DNA of 64,000 nt from Chitinophagales bacterium (GTDB lineage Bacteria; Bacteroidota; Bacteroidia; Chitinophagales; JADIYW01): contig JACJXT010000013.1 of the NCBI GenBank assembly GCA_020636535.1, positions 1-64,000 on the forward strand, given 5' to 3'. The notes below the pieces were generated by a model. That model ran no database searches, had not been told where the DNA came from, and saw only the letters and a program-made list of their open reading frames with translations. The number at the start of each line of letters is the position of its first letter. Position 1 is the stretch's first letter. The translations under genes and the position numbers were made by a program. This document shows positions 1-8,199 of this stretch, piece by piece.

Positions 1-2
1 TA

Positions 3-143
3 ATTGATATGACTGGCAAAATAATTTTGCGCGAAAGTAATTCCAATCAGTTACATCTCCCAGACTTACAAAATGGTTTGTACTTAATAAAAATTGAAAC
101 AGAGTATGGTTATTTAACACGAAAAATAATAATTGAAAAATAA
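3..143 (+). CDS. Partial secreted protein, T9SS type A sorting domain (3' end only)
   Basis: The last 46 codons of a gene that starts left of the window. The peptide reads as the end of a T9SS type A C-terminal sorting domain: a GKIIL strand, a hydrophilic stretch, then LPDLQNGLYLIKIE and a short basic tail ending KIIIEK. This domain directs export through the Bacteroidota type IX system and is removed or anchored at the cell surface. The function of the missing N-terminal part cannot be known. The stop lies only 4 bp before the first attC-like palindrome, so this is probably the cargo of the cassette to the left. Confidence 0.75.
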   Translation: MDMTGKIILRESNSNQLHLPDLQNGLYLIKIETEYGYLTRKIIIEK

Positions 144-147
144 GTGC

Positions 148-283
148 AGCCGCTAACAATGTATATAGCAAATAGGCGAAATAGTAGTAAATTCAACGGT
201 TGTAGCCCGCTTCAACTTCATCTCGGTTTGATAGGTTTGAAGTCCGCAATCGCCTACTTGCCATATACTCACCGTTGTAGGTA
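148..283 (+). repeat. attC-like cassette boundary, site A
   Basis: Imperfect palindrome of 136 bp. The left end is a box finishing GCCGCTAAC and the right end is a box starting GTTGTAGGTA. Inside these, arms starting GTATATAGCAAATAGGCG pair with the complement of a segment ending in the same order, differing only at two A/G positions. The right box is complementary to the box at 5248-5256 at the far end of the next unit, as expected for an integron-type cassette whose ends join to rebuild one site. The left box should match the start of a cassette outside the window. Confidence 0.75.
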
Positions 284-340
284 ACCCTTGAGAGACACTA
301 CATAAAAAAAACGGCAAGTGCAAAAGCGACAAGAAATATT

Positions 341-464
341 ACCAACGCTTCAGCAAAATAAAAGAGGCACAAAGCCACGCTACTGCGTGCGAAACAATTT
401 TGTGCCACATTTATTTTGCCCAACGCTTCTATCTATTCCCACCCACCACCCTGTGGTGGATGGG
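341..464. repeat. Long hairpin framed by CCAACGC repeats, plus GC-rich hairpin
   Basis: Within a 400-bp stretch without a convincing gene, 353-419 forms a long stem: GCAAAATAAA and GCACAAA pair with TTTGTGC and TTTATTTTGC, and the loop holds CACGC/GCGTG. It is framed by direct copies of CCAACGCTTC at 342 and 420. Just downstream, 438-464 forms a second hairpin (CCCACCCACCA against TGGTGGATGGG) followed by AAAA. A similar CCAACGC-associated hairpin lies at 5119-5191, so the two flank the gene block 556-4866. Function unknown; the second hairpin could act as a transcription terminator. Confidence 0.55.
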
Positions 465-555
465 AAAATTATTGTTGAATACTACAAAATCATAATAATT
501 TATTTTATTTTTATTCTGCATAACCAAAAATTATAAAATACTAAAACATCATACT

Positions 556-2574
556 ATGAAAAATCTAAAACTAATTACCATTCTACTAATTACTTTCTTT
601 GCATTCTCTTGCAAAAAAGACAAAACCAACAACACAGACAAACCAGCATCTTACGTCTTAGCACCAAAATCCGTTATCATTGATAATCCATCATCGCAAG
701 TAATACAAACCGTAGATTCTACTAAAGTTGTATTCAACGGAAACACAACACAACTACAAAGTTTAACAGTTGGTAATATTATTATTTCAGGCATTGCACC
801 CAATGCACCTTATGGTTTTCTAAGAAAAATAACCAATATACAAAAAACAGGTACCACCTATATATTTACAACTGTAGAAGTACCTTTAGAAGAAGCATTT
901 GAAGAGTTACATGTAGATTATACAAAATCATTCACAACTGCCGATACAGCACACAGAGTTACAAGCACCAACTTTACGGTTGATATGCCTAACATTGTTT
1001 TATATGATGCAGATGGCAACAATAGCACCACAACCGACCAAATAAAACTAAGTGAAAATATCGAACTTACTCCAAGTTTCCGTTTTGCAGTAGATATTAG
1101 CAGATTTAAACTACAATATGCCATTTTAGAAGGAAATTTTCAAACAGTTTTAGACCAATCAGTAGTGGCAGGCGGCACAGTTGGCAATGTTTCTAAAGAA
1201 ATAAATATTTACGAACAACCATTAGCTACATATCCGTTGCCTGGTCTTCCGTTTTTAGTCGTTGTACCAAACCTTAGAGTTAGTTTAGGTGCAAATGCCA
1301 ACCTAAATGTATCTGTTACAGCATCGCAAACAATAACAAGCAATGTAAAAGCAAACATTGAATACAAAAACAATAATTGGGATAAAAACTATACACAAAC
1401 ATTATCAACCACACACACAACACCAAGTATTAATGGAAGTGCAACTGCAAAAATATATGTAGAACCAGCTATTGATTTTAAATTATACAATTCTAATTGG
1501 GCAAAAGGCAGCGTATTAGCACAAGGTTATTTAAAGGCATCTGGTACTTTATTGCCAACGCCAGATTGTGAGTTAAAAGCAGGTTTAAGTGCCGGTGCAG
1601 AAGCCAATTTACAATTTTTCAGTTGGAACTTTGTAGCCGCTTCCTATCCGGATATTTTTGATTACTCAAAAGTATTATACACTTGCAACAATGCAAGCAA
1701 TCCACCAGTTGCAGATTTTAGTGCGAGCCAAACCAATATAAACACAGGTTCAAGTATTGGTTTTACAGATTTATCATCAGGTTCGCCTACATCATGGTCA
1801 TGGACTTTTCAAGGTGGCACACCAGCAACCTCAACAGCACAAAACCCAACTGTACAATACAACACAGCAGGTACATACACGGTTACACTAACAGCTACCA
1901 ATGCCAATGGCAGTAATACTAAAACAAAAACAGCTTATATTGTTGTAAATAACAGTAATAGTATATTTAATCCAAATCTAACATACGGCACAATGACAGA
2001 TATAGATGGCAATATATATAAGACTATACAAATAGGTACACAAACTTGGATGGCAGAAAACTTAAAAACTACACATTATAATGATGGTACAATTATACCA
2101 AATATTACAGATAATACAGCATGGAATAATTTAACTACAGGTGGATGGTGTTATTACAACAATGATGTGAGTAATAATACTATTTATGGTAAATTGTATA
2201 ATTGGTATTCGGTAAACACAGGAAAATTAGCTCCTACGGGTTGGCATGTTCCTACTGATGCAGAATGGACAACATTAATAAACTATTTAGGCGGAGAAAG
2301 CATAGCTGGTGGTAAAATGAAATCAACAAGTTCATTATGGAATTCACCAAATACAGGAGCAACTAATAGTAGTGGTTTTTCAGGGCTTCCAACAGGTGGT
2401 AGAAACGGAACGGTATTCATATATATAGGCGAGGAAACTTGGATTTGGTCTTCGACTGAATATGCTATTCCACCTTATGCATATTTACACGCTTTAAGAA
2501 ATGTTCTTGTCACTTCTAAAAGAGGACACGACTACAAATTTTTTGGCTTTTCGGTGCGTTGCATAAAAGATTAA
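556..2574 (+). CDS. Lipoprotein with PKD and Fib_succ_major (FISUMP) domains
   Basis: 672 aa. A lipoprotein signal ends in the lipobox AFSC at Cys19, followed by KKDK. Residues about 30-375 are beta-rich and unrecognised. Residues about 382-465 are a PKD domain (VADFSAS, SWSWTFQGG, NTAGTYTVTLTATN). Residues about 478-672 match the Fibrobacter succinogenes major paralogous domain, a C-type-lectin-like fold (DIDGNIYKTIQIGTQTWMAENL, GWHVPTDAEW, GFSVRCIKD at the end). It is probably displayed on the cell surface for adhesion or glycan binding, which is inference from domain type. First gene of cassette 1, about 280 bp after its left boundary. FISUMP domains are known diversification targets in other genomes, but no reverse transcriptase is seen here. 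Confidence 0.85.
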   Translation: MKNLKLITILLITFFAFSCKKDKTNNTDKPASYVLAPKSVIIDNPSSQVIQTVDSTKVVFNGNTTQLQSLTVGNIIISGIAPNAPYGFLRKITNIQKTGTTYIFTTVEVPLEEAFEELHVDYTKSFTTADTAHRVTSTNFTVDMPNIVLYDADGNNSTTTDQIKLSENIELTPSFRFAVDISRFKLQYAILEGNFQTVLDQSVVAGGTVGNVSKEINIYEQPLATYPLPGLPFLVVVPNLRVSLGANANLNVSVTASQTITSNVKANIEYKNNNWDKNYTQTLSTTHTTPSINGSATAKIYVEPAIDFKLYNSNWAKGSVLAQGYLKASGTLLPTPDCELKAGLSAGAEANLQFFSWNFVAASYPDIFDYSKVLYTCNNASNPPVADFSASQTNINTGSSIGFTDLSSGSPTSWSWTFQGGTPATSTAQNPTVQYNTAGTYTVTLTATNANGSNTKTKTAYIVVNNSNSIFNPNLTYGTMTDIDGNIYKTIQIGTQTWMAENLKTTHYNDGTIIPNITDNTAWNNLTTGGWCYYNNDVSNNTIYGKLYNWYSVNTGKLAPTGWHVPTDAEWTTLINYLGGESIAGGKMKSTSSLWNSPNTGATNSSGFSGLPTGGRNGTVFIYIGEETWIWSSTEYAIPPYAYLHALRNVLVTSKRGHDYKFFGFSVRCIKD

Positions 2575-2633
2575 AATATTTTGTACTTTTATTATTTATT
2601 AAATCAAAAAAATAGAAATAATATAAAAAATAC

Positions 2634-2641
2634 TAACTTTG
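2634..2641 (+). promoter_or_regulatory. Bacteroidota -7 promoter element
   Basis: TAACTTTG matches the TAnnTTTG element used by the Bacteroidota housekeeping sigma factor, 19 bp before the ATG of the antitoxin gene. No clear TTG was seen at the usual -33 distance. Confidence 0.5.
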
Positions 2642-2660
2642 ATATAAAAACAAAACGACA

Positions 2661-2903
2661 ATGGCAACATCAACAGTAATACTCAGAGATAAATTGCATC
2701 AATTCATTGATACCGTAGATGAAAAAAAGGTACAAGCAATGTATGTAATGTTTGAAGAAGAGATAGAAACTACTAATTTAAAACTATCAGATAAAGAAAT
2801 AGAAGCATTAGACATACAACGCGAAAACTATTTAGCTGGTAAATCTAAAACCTATAATTGGGAAGAAGTAGAAACAGAACTAATGGTAAGCATAAAAAAA
2901 TAA
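2661..2903 (+). CDS. Antitoxin of a RelE/ParE-type module
   Basis: 80 aa, acidic, no cysteine, largely helical. It begins with a short strand (STVILRDKLHQFIDTVDEKKVQAMY) and contains the heptad-like stretch LSDKEIEALDIQRENYLAGKSKTYNWEEV, typical of Bacteroidota antitoxins that sit directly upstream of ParE/RelE toxins. Its stop codon overlaps the toxin start by one base (TAATG), a translational-coupling arrangement. Role as antitoxin is inferred from size, charge and the neighbour. A TAnnTTTG element lies just upstream, so the pair has its own promoter inside cassette 1. Confidence 0.7.
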   Translation: MATSTVILRDKLHQFIDTVDEKKVQAMYVMFEEEIETTNLKLSDKEIEALDIQRENYLAGKSKTYNWEEVETELMVSIKK

Positions 2904-3196
2904 TGTATAAATTAGAAATAGAAGAACAGGCAAGAGAAGACCTAAAAGATGCCATGTTTTGGTATGAAGAACAATTAGAAAACTTAGGTGTACAATTATT
3001 ACAAGAAGTAAGAAAATCTATTCAGTTTATTGTAGAAAATCCAAAACATTTTAGAAAGATTGCAAAAGAATACAGACAAACAAAAATAAATATTTTCCCT
3101 TATGTAATAGTTTATGAGCTTATTAACAACAAAATAGTAATTTTTAGAATCTTTCATACTAGCAGAAATCCAAAACATAAATTTGTAAAAAAATAA
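2903..3196 (+). CDS. RelE/ParE-family toxin
   Basis: 97 aa from the ATG that overlaps the antitoxin stop. The sequence has the RelE/ParE superfamily layout: an N-terminal strand (YKLEIEEQAREDLKDAMFWYEEQ), two helices, then NPKHFRKIAKEYRQTKINIFPYVIVYELINNKIVIFRIFHTSRNPK, where the central strands and the HTSRNP ending are typical. Such toxins act on ribosome-bound mRNA or on gyrase; the sequence alone does not say which. An in-frame start further upstream (2858) is possible but would overlap the antitoxin by 46 bases, so the coupled start is preferred. Confidence 0.8.
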   Translation: MYKLEIEEQAREDLKDAMFWYEEQLENLGVQLLQEVRKSIQFIVENPKHFRKIAKEYRQTKINIFPYVIVYELINNKIVIFRIFHTSRNPKHKFVKK

Positions 3197-3204
3197 ATAA
3201 TATC

Positions 3205-4086
3205 ATGCAAAATAAAATAATACAAACAATATCAAACAGCTTTAAAAATTTGCTGTTATTTTTTATGTTAGCAATTAACATAAATGCTTTCAGTCAAGAT
3301 TTCGACACAAAAATAAATACAACAGCAGATGAATTAGCAAAAACAATTATTAATACAGGCAAAAAGAAAGTAGCTATTGTAGAGTTTGAAAACTTAGATA
3401 ATAGCCAAACACAACTTGGTATATTTTTAGCAGATGAAATTTCATCTTCACTATCAAATCTTACTGCAAATCAAACAAAATTTAGTGTGTTAGAAAGAGC
3501 AAATCTCGATCAAATTTTAGAAGAAAAAAGAATCTTAAAATCATTTGATAGGTCGCAATTGGCAAAAGATTTAGGGAAAATTGATGCCGCAGATATATTA
3601 ATAAGTGCAACTATAACAGAATTTAATGGTCTCTATCGTTTAAATATAAAATTATTAGATACCAAAACAGGAAATTCATTAGCATCTTATAAAACATCTT
3701 TCATACAAGAATCATCATTAAAAGAACTCCAGAAACAAATTGTTGAAAGTTCCACCACAGTAAAAAACAAACCACAACAAGAAATTAAAGACTATAATGT
3801 ACCCAAAGAAACATCAGCTGTTGGCGATGTATGTTTTAAAATATCAAGTAGTAATTATAGTGCTGTTTTATCTATTAAAAAAATTGGTTCTAATGAAAAA
3901 ATTAAAACAATTGATGTTCTTGCCTATCAAAATGCATCATGTGTTTATAATATTCCCAGCGGTATCTATCAAATTGAGATGAGTTGGTACTATTATTCTG
4001 ATTATAAAAGTTCTATAAGAAGAACAGATACTCAAGAAATAAAAGTTATTTCAGGCAAAGAAAATATTTATGAATTAGAATATTAG
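3205..4086 (+). CDS. Secreted CsgG/FlgO-like protein
   Basis: 293 aa. A signal peptide covers about residues 1-30 (LLLFFMLAININAFSQD). Residues about 45-170 resemble the nucleotide-free alpha/beta fold of the FlgO/CsgG group: KKVAIVEFENLDNSQTQLGIFLADEISSSL, then VLERANLDQILEEKR, DAADILISATITEF and LLDTKTGNSLASYK. Family members are outer-membrane or periplasmic proteins linked to secretion and flagella; here there are no flagellar genes, so the role is open. The C-terminal third (from about residue 200) is beta-rich and unrecognised. It starts 8 bp after the toxin stop and may be co-transcribed with it. Confidence 0.6.
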   Translation: MQNKIIQTISNSFKNLLLFFMLAININAFSQDFDTKINTTADELAKTIINTGKKKVAIVEFENLDNSQTQLGIFLADEISSSLSNLTANQTKFSVLERANLDQILEEKRILKSFDRSQLAKDLGKIDAADILISATITEFNGLYRLNIKLLDTKTGNSLASYKTSFIQESSLKELQKQIVESSTTVKNKPQQEIKDYNVPKETSAVGDVCFKISSSNYSAVLSIKKIGSNEKIKTIDVLAYQNASCVYNIPSGIYQIEMSWYYYSDYKSSIRRTDTQEIKVISGKENIYELEY

Positions 4087-4134
4087 AGTACAATATTTGT
4101 TCATTTTAATCGTTAACTAACCAAAAATATTATT

Positions 4135-4866
4135 ATGCCAAACTATTATGAAACCGGACATGCCAAAAATGTAGCCAACTTCCAAGACCTTATCGCTTTT
4201 GTTACTGGCTATGGTGCAACTTACAATCCAACCAAAAACGCACTTAAACTACCTCAACTCAATACACTTTTTACAGCAGGGCAAAATGCCTTAGCAGATG
4301 TAGTTACCAAAAATACCGCATACAACAACGCTGTAAATGGACGAATTGCATCTTTCGACGGACTTCGTGCACTATGCACTCGTTTGATAAATGCGCTACA
4401 AATTACAGACGCATCACCAGAAAAAATAGCAGATGCAAAAGGTTTCAATCGCAAAATACAAGGACAACGTTCCACTAAGACCGCTACTACAGTTGACCCT
4501 AATACACCAGCACCAGCAACCATCAGTTCATCACACCAATCTTACGACCAACTCATACAGCACTTTGCAGGTTTAATTTCAGTTTTGCAATCCGAACCAA
4601 GCTACGCACCTAACGAAACCGATTTAAAAATTGCAACACTCACAGCAAAACAAACAGATTTAACTGCAAAAAATACAGCGTTAGCAACAGCATTTACAGC
4701 TATCAGTAACTCACGCATTACGAGAGATAAAGTATTATACAAAGACCTCACTGGACTTGTTGACACCGCAAAAGCAGTAAAACAATACATCAAATCCGTT
4801 TTTGGAGCATCAAGTGCAGAATATGCACAAGTAAAAAGTATCGAATTTAAAAAAGTGAAAAAATAA
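4135..4866 (+). CDS. Conserved hypothetical, 243 aa, helical
   Basis: No signal peptide and no membrane segment. The protein is Ala/Thr-rich and mostly helical (DLKIATLTAKQTDLTAKNTALATAFTAISNSRITRDKVLY), with KGFNRKIQGQRSTK in the middle and a basic end (KSIEFKKVKK). It looks like an uncharacterised Bacteroidota family of coiled-coil proteins, but I cannot assign a function. Immediately after its stop a 21-bp-period tandem repeat begins, which makes a link between gene and repeat worth considering. The gene is followed by the right-hand CCAACGC hairpin and attC-like site B. Confidence 0.7.
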   Translation: MPNYYETGHAKNVANFQDLIAFVTGYGATYNPTKNALKLPQLNTLFTAGQNALADVVTKNTAYNNAVNGRIASFDGLRALCTRLINALQITDASPEKIADAKGFNRKIQGQRSTKTATTVDPNTPAPATISSSHQSYDQLIQHFAGLISVLQSEPSYAPNETDLKIATLTAKQTDLTAKNTALATAFTAISNSRITRDKVLYKDLTGLVDTAKAVKQYIKSVFGASSAEYAQVKSIEFKKVKK

Positions 4867-5112
4867 ACGACCACTTTTTACATTACAGTTACCACTTTTA
4901 TAATAATTGCTACTGCTACAACAATTATCGTTACTGCATTAACAAATAACGCAACTGCGGTTTGAGTAATTTCTACTGCGACAATATAAATCGCTACTGC
5001 ATTAATAAACCTTGCTACTGTGGTTTATATTCTGCTTACTGAGTTAACAATTATAGTAACTGCGGTTTATATTATAGCAACTGCGGAAATAATACTCCTT
5101 ACTGCGAAAAGC
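4862..5112. repeat. Tandem degenerate repeat, 21-bp period, about 12 units
   Basis: From the stop codon of the 243-aa gene onward, the sequence falls into consecutive 21-base units without insertions or deletions. The unit is roughly AATTATNGCTACTGCGGTTTA; the core nTACTGC or AACTGC occurs at the same phase in most units. Examples of core positions are near 4910, 4931, 4952, 4994, 5057, 5078 and 5099. Reading frames across the array contain several stops, so it is probably not coding now, although 21 bases is seven codons or two DNA helical turns. Units are diverged (often half identical), unlike a CRISPR. Confidence 0.75.
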
Positions 5113-5118
5113 CAGACA

Positions 5119-5191
5119 GTTGCATATACATTTGCATTTTAGCCAACGCTAAAACAATGCTTAAAATGCAAAAGCCTATGCAACCCAACGC
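5119..5191. repeat. CCAACGC-type long hairpin
   Basis: GTTGCATA at 5119 pairs with TATGCAAC at 5177, and TTGCATTTTA pairs with TAAAATGCAA inside it. The loop contains GCCAACGC and another CCCAACGCC follows the right arm. It is the same kind of structure as the one near 341-429, and the two lie near the two ends of cassette 1. Confidence 0.5.
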
Positions 5192-5247
5192 CATTCGGTT
5201 CCGCTCGTTCGACAATTAGACAATGCAAACCTACTCGAAAAAGGGCT

Positions 5248-5384
5248 ACCTACAACATTGCATTGCTAAAATGCGGCGAAAAGTGCAAACAATTAAAAGT
5301 TCTTTGTATATTTAACAAGCAAAACATTGCAAAAAGTATAGTAGTAAACTGCCGCACTTCAGCAATGCTTCGCCGTTACCAGCC
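5248..5384 (+). repeat. attC-like cassette boundary, site B
   Basis: 137-bp palindrome. The left box ACCTACAAC (5248-5256) is the reverse complement of the start of cassette 1 (GTTGTAGGT at 274). The right box GTTACCAGCC (5375-5384) is complementary to the box at 7144-7153. The inner arms GCATTGCTAAAATGCGGC and the complement of CTGCCGCACTTCAGCAATGC differ only at two A/G positions. Confidence 0.8.
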
Positions 5385-5403
5385 ATATTAAGACGATAGA
5401 AAA

Positions 5404-7131
5404 ATGAATAAACTTTGGGACAATATAACAGCAAGTGACGTTAAAAAGGCAATCGAACTTTTTGACAGGACAAATGAAAATTATCCTGAACCACGAAACA
5501 CATTTTTAATTTTCAACGACAAAAAATACCCCGCCAAGCACATTCGGGGCCTTGCTTACTTTATTGCCAACAAAAAAGAAATTTCCAAAAGTGAATATAG
5601 TGGCGGACAAGAAACTGCGACTTTTTTCAAAAAATTAGGATTTACGGTTCAATATAAAAAAGACACAATTACACCGACAGAGAAAAGAAAAACGACCCCA
5701 AAACAAATTGAACTAACCGAACCACGAAAGTCAATCACTAAAAAATTAAATGTCGTTAGCCAAAAAAATGCAATCCAACGGCTATTACAAAAGCACTTCG
5801 GACATATTGAGACCGAGAAAAAGTTTGACTGGTTAAAAACTCCAAACCAAGAAAAGTTACCAAAAGAATACTCTCAAATCGTAAAAGCATTATATGAATA
5901 CCGAAATCAAAACGGTTTTAAAAAATCCAATTACCAACTCCTTTGCGATATTGTTTTGGAAGACCATAAATTGATTATTGAGTATGATGAAAATCAACAT
6001 TTCAGCAAAGCAAGAGAAATCACTTTATTAAACTATCCTTCAACTATTAAGCTCAATTTTTCAAAAGAAACGTGGATAAATGCTTGCAAAAAAATTAACG
6101 CAAAAGATAACAGCCCAATAGACAGAGATGAGAAAAGAGCCTTTTACGACACCGTAAGAGATATTGAAGCACATAGACACGGCTATAAACTTGTAAGAAT
6201 TAAACACGGTGATATAGATTGGGAAGCAGACGGAGCAGAAAAATATTTAAAGCAATTTGTTTCCATTGCAGACAAGCAAAATGAAAATCCCACAAAGCAC
6301 AAAATTGCACGACTTGTAGTTACAGGAAAGCAGTATGACAAATACGGCAATCCAAACTTTTCTAAACTTGAAAAATTGATTGAAAAGTTTCTTTCAACAG
6401 AATATCAGAAAAGAACTTATGAGTTTATTTTAACTCCTGGTGGCTTCTTGACTTTTGACTTTCCAGAAAGTCTTCAATATGACCTTGACATTATAAAGGC
6501 AGAAAGGCAAAGCGTTTCAATACTACAAAAAGAAGCAAATACCGTTATTGTTTCATTTTTTGAGAGTTTAAACCCTGCAACTTTAAAAAAACTTAAAGAA
6601 ACTGCTGACTATTTTACCATAGGCATTGACGGTTTCAACCCAAATAACTATCAACTTATTGAACTTGTTGCTATTTACGATTTACAAAAGGAGAAAGTAA
6701 TTAGTTGGACAGGAAAATTTTATCCTACCGAAGGACAAAAAAGGGACTTGATAAAAATAAACGACCTTGAAACACATTTCGTTGAATTGAATAACCAAAA
6801 GGTTGTAATTCTCGGTTGCCACGACCTAAATGTATTTAGTCCTCGTGGACAAGCAACTGCAAATCCAGACGGTTGGAAAAAACAATTGGCTGACAGGTTT
6901 AAAGCTCTATGCAAGAAGTTCAAACCTGAAATTATTTTACAACACCCACACACGACAGACACACCGAATATTTGGAACTTAGCTTGGCGGACAGTTGAAA
7001 AAGAACTGCCCTATGTAAAACATTTTGCAAGTGGGATTAAGTATTACAACAGAAATGGTGTTCGTGGCGACATAGACAAAGTTTTAGAGAAAACAAAAAA
7101 AGGTGACGTAATAGACTTTTATTATGACTGA
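5404..7131 (+). CDS. Putative defence nuclease: ScoMcrA-N-like and PD-(D/E)XK-like domains
   Basis: 575 aa, soluble. Residues about 1-90 resemble the N-terminal domain found in some McrA/HNH-type restriction proteins (YPAKHIRGLAYFI, SKSEYSGGQETATFFKKLGF). Residues about 125-290 contain a likely PD-(D/E)XK nuclease-like core: CDIVLEDHKLIIEYDENQHF near residues 180-200, then conserved charged strands (KLVRIKHGDIDW). The remaining half (about 295-575) is unrecognised, with strands such as QKVVILGCHDLNVFSPRG and EIILQHPHTTDTPNIW. It is the only gene of cassette 2, starting 29 bp after the boundary and ending 12 bp before the next site. A restriction or anti-phage role is inference from the domains. 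Confidence 0.5.
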   Translation: MNKLWDNITASDVKKAIELFDRTNENYPEPRNTFLIFNDKKYPAKHIRGLAYFIANKKEISKSEYSGGQETATFFKKLGFTVQYKKDTITPTEKRKTTPKQIELTEPRKSITKKLNVVSQKNAIQRLLQKHFGHIETEKKFDWLKTPNQEKLPKEYSQIVKALYEYRNQNGFKKSNYQLLCDIVLEDHKLIIEYDENQHFSKAREITLLNYPSTIKLNFSKETWINACKKINAKDNSPIDRDEKRAFYDTVRDIEAHRHGYKLVRIKHGDIDWEADGAEKYLKQFVSIADKQNENPTKHKIARLVVTGKQYDKYGNPNFSKLEKLIEKFLSTEYQKRTYEFILTPGGFLTFDFPESLQYDLDIIKAERQSVSILQKEANTVIVSFFESLNPATLKKLKETADYFTIGIDGFNPNNYQLIELVAIYDLQKEKVISWTGKFYPTEGQKRDLIKINDLETHFVELNNQKVVILGCHDLNVFSPRGQATANPDGWKKQLADRFKALCKKFKPEIILQHPHTTDTPNIWNLAWRTVEKELPYVKHFASGIKYYNRNGVRGDIDKVLEKTKKGDVIDFYYD

Positions 7132-7143
7132 AACAAGAAATAC

Positions 7144-7281
7144 GGCTGGTAACACGGGTTTTGCGTCAGGCGGGGTGACGTGCAAACTTGGAGCTTTGTG
7201 CTTCTATTCAAGTTCAGTGCTGGTTGACAGTTTTGTGCTCCGAAACCCGCCCGAACGCAAAGCCCGAAACCGTTAGCGGTA
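7144..7281 (+). repeat. attC-like cassette boundary, site C
   Basis: 138-bp palindrome. The left box GGCTGGTAAC is the exact reverse complement of the start of cassette 2 (GTTACCAGCC at 5375). The right box GTTAGCGGTA (7272-7281) is the exact complement of the box at 8033. The arms are GC-richer than in the other sites (CGGG, TTTGCGT and GGCGGG pair with their complements) and lack the common A/G mismatch position. Confidence 0.8.
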
Positions 7282-7304
7282 ATTAATAAAAACAGAAAGA
7301 CACA

Positions 7305-8030
7305 ATGAGAAAAGCACTTACAATTTCGATTATTATCAACATTTTATTTGTTGGATTTGGTGGATACGTAATTCACAAAAAAGGTGGTATTGTTTATTTA
7401 GAAAGAAAGTTTAAAACAGCCCAGACAACTCAGACAACCCAGACAACCCAGACAGGTTTTGGTGTTTATTATGAGGCAAAAAAGCAATTCTTTGAATCTA
7501 TGCCTAATGACACGAACGAAATAATATTTTTAGGGAATAGCATTACTGAAGGTTGTGACTGGGTTGAACTTTTCAGAAATTCTAAAATTAAAAATCGTGG
7601 TATTAGCGGTGACATTATTGAAGGTGTAATTAACCGCATAAATGAAGTAGTTGAATCACATCCACAAAAAATCTTTTTATTAATTGGTACAAATGACCTT
7701 GCGAGAAATAAATCAATAAATCAGATTTTATCTGACTATGAGAGATTAATAATTCTAATAAAAGACAAAACACCTAAGACCGAGTTATACATTCAGAGCA
7801 TTTTGCCGACACATAATCAAGAAACTCGGAAAAATGGTGACATCTTGGAAATCAATAAAGGATTAATGAAATTATCAGCAAAGTATAACTCGGTTTTTAT
7901 TAACCTTTTTGAATCATTTAGAAATGAGAAAAATGAATTAGACTTAACTTATTCATATGACGGACTCCATTTGAACGGAAATGGTTACCTTTTATGGAAA
8001 AAAGTGATTGAAAACTATGTAAAAAATTAA
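7305..8030 (+). CDS. SGNH/GDSL-type esterase, membrane-anchored
   Basis: 241 aa. An N-terminal hydrophobic anchor (LTISIIINILFVGFGGYVI) precedes a low-complexity linker of QTT repeats at about residues 43-54. The SGNH hydrolase blocks are clear: FLGNSITEG (nucleophile Ser), GISGDIIEGV (Gly), LIGTNDLARN (Asn) and DGLHLNGNGY (Asp-x-x-His). It probably removes acyl or acetyl groups from sugars or lipids outside the inner membrane; the substrate is unknown. Sole gene of cassette 3: start 33 bp after the boundary, stop 2 bp before the next site. The linker is encoded by a perfect or near-perfect 9-bp repeat. Confidence 0.85.
   Translation: MRKALTISIIINILFVGFGGYVIHKKGGIVYLERKFKTAQTTQTTQTTQTGFGVYYEAKKQFFESMPNDTNEIIFLGNSITEGCDWVELFRNSKIKNRGISGDIIEGVINRINEVVESHPQKIFLLIGTNDLARNKSINQILSDYERLIILIKDKTPKTELYIQSILPTHNQETRKNGDILEINKGLMKLSAKYNSVFINLFESFRNEKNELDLTYSYDGLHLNGNGYLLWKKVIENYVKN
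7424..7457 (+). repeat. 9-bp coding microsatellite
   Basis: Successive copies of CAGACAACY within the esterase gene encode QTT QTT QTT QT. Changes in copy number by 9 bases would keep the frame and alter only the linker length. Confidence 0.7.
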
Positions 8031-8032
8031 CA

Positions 8033-8168
8033 TACCGCTAACAAAGGCTATATGCAATAAGGGTTTCAGTGGTAATTCAAGCATTCTGCCCCGCTCAAAC
8101 TTCGGTGTCGGTGGACAGGATAGTAGCCCGCAATCCCTTACTGCAAATAGCCTCGACCGTTAGCTGAT
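8033..8168 (+). repeat. attC-like cassette boundary, site D
   Basis: 136-bp palindrome. The left box TACCGCTAAC is the exact reverse complement of the start of cassette 3 (GTTAGCGGTA). The right box GTTAGCTGAT (8159-8168) matches the end of cassette 4 in the same way. Inner arms GGCTATATGCAATAAGGG and the complement of CCCTTACTGCAAATAGCC agree at 16 of 18 positions. Confidence 0.85.
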
Positions 8169-8199
8169 AGTGTATTTGAACAGAACGTAAAAAAGAAAA

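Noticed and set aside
318..536. 72-aa plus-strand ORF
   Set aside because: It lies entirely over the CCAACGC hairpins and the GC-rich hairpin, has a low-complexity end and no family resemblance, so it is read as repeat DNA rather than a gene.
1987..2574. Diversity-generating retroelement target in the FISUMP domain
   Set aside because: FISUMP domains can be such targets, but no template repeat or reverse transcriptase was found in the window.
4862..5112. CRISPR array
   Set aside because: The period is a constant 21 bp with no unique spacers and units diverge throughout; no cas gene is present.
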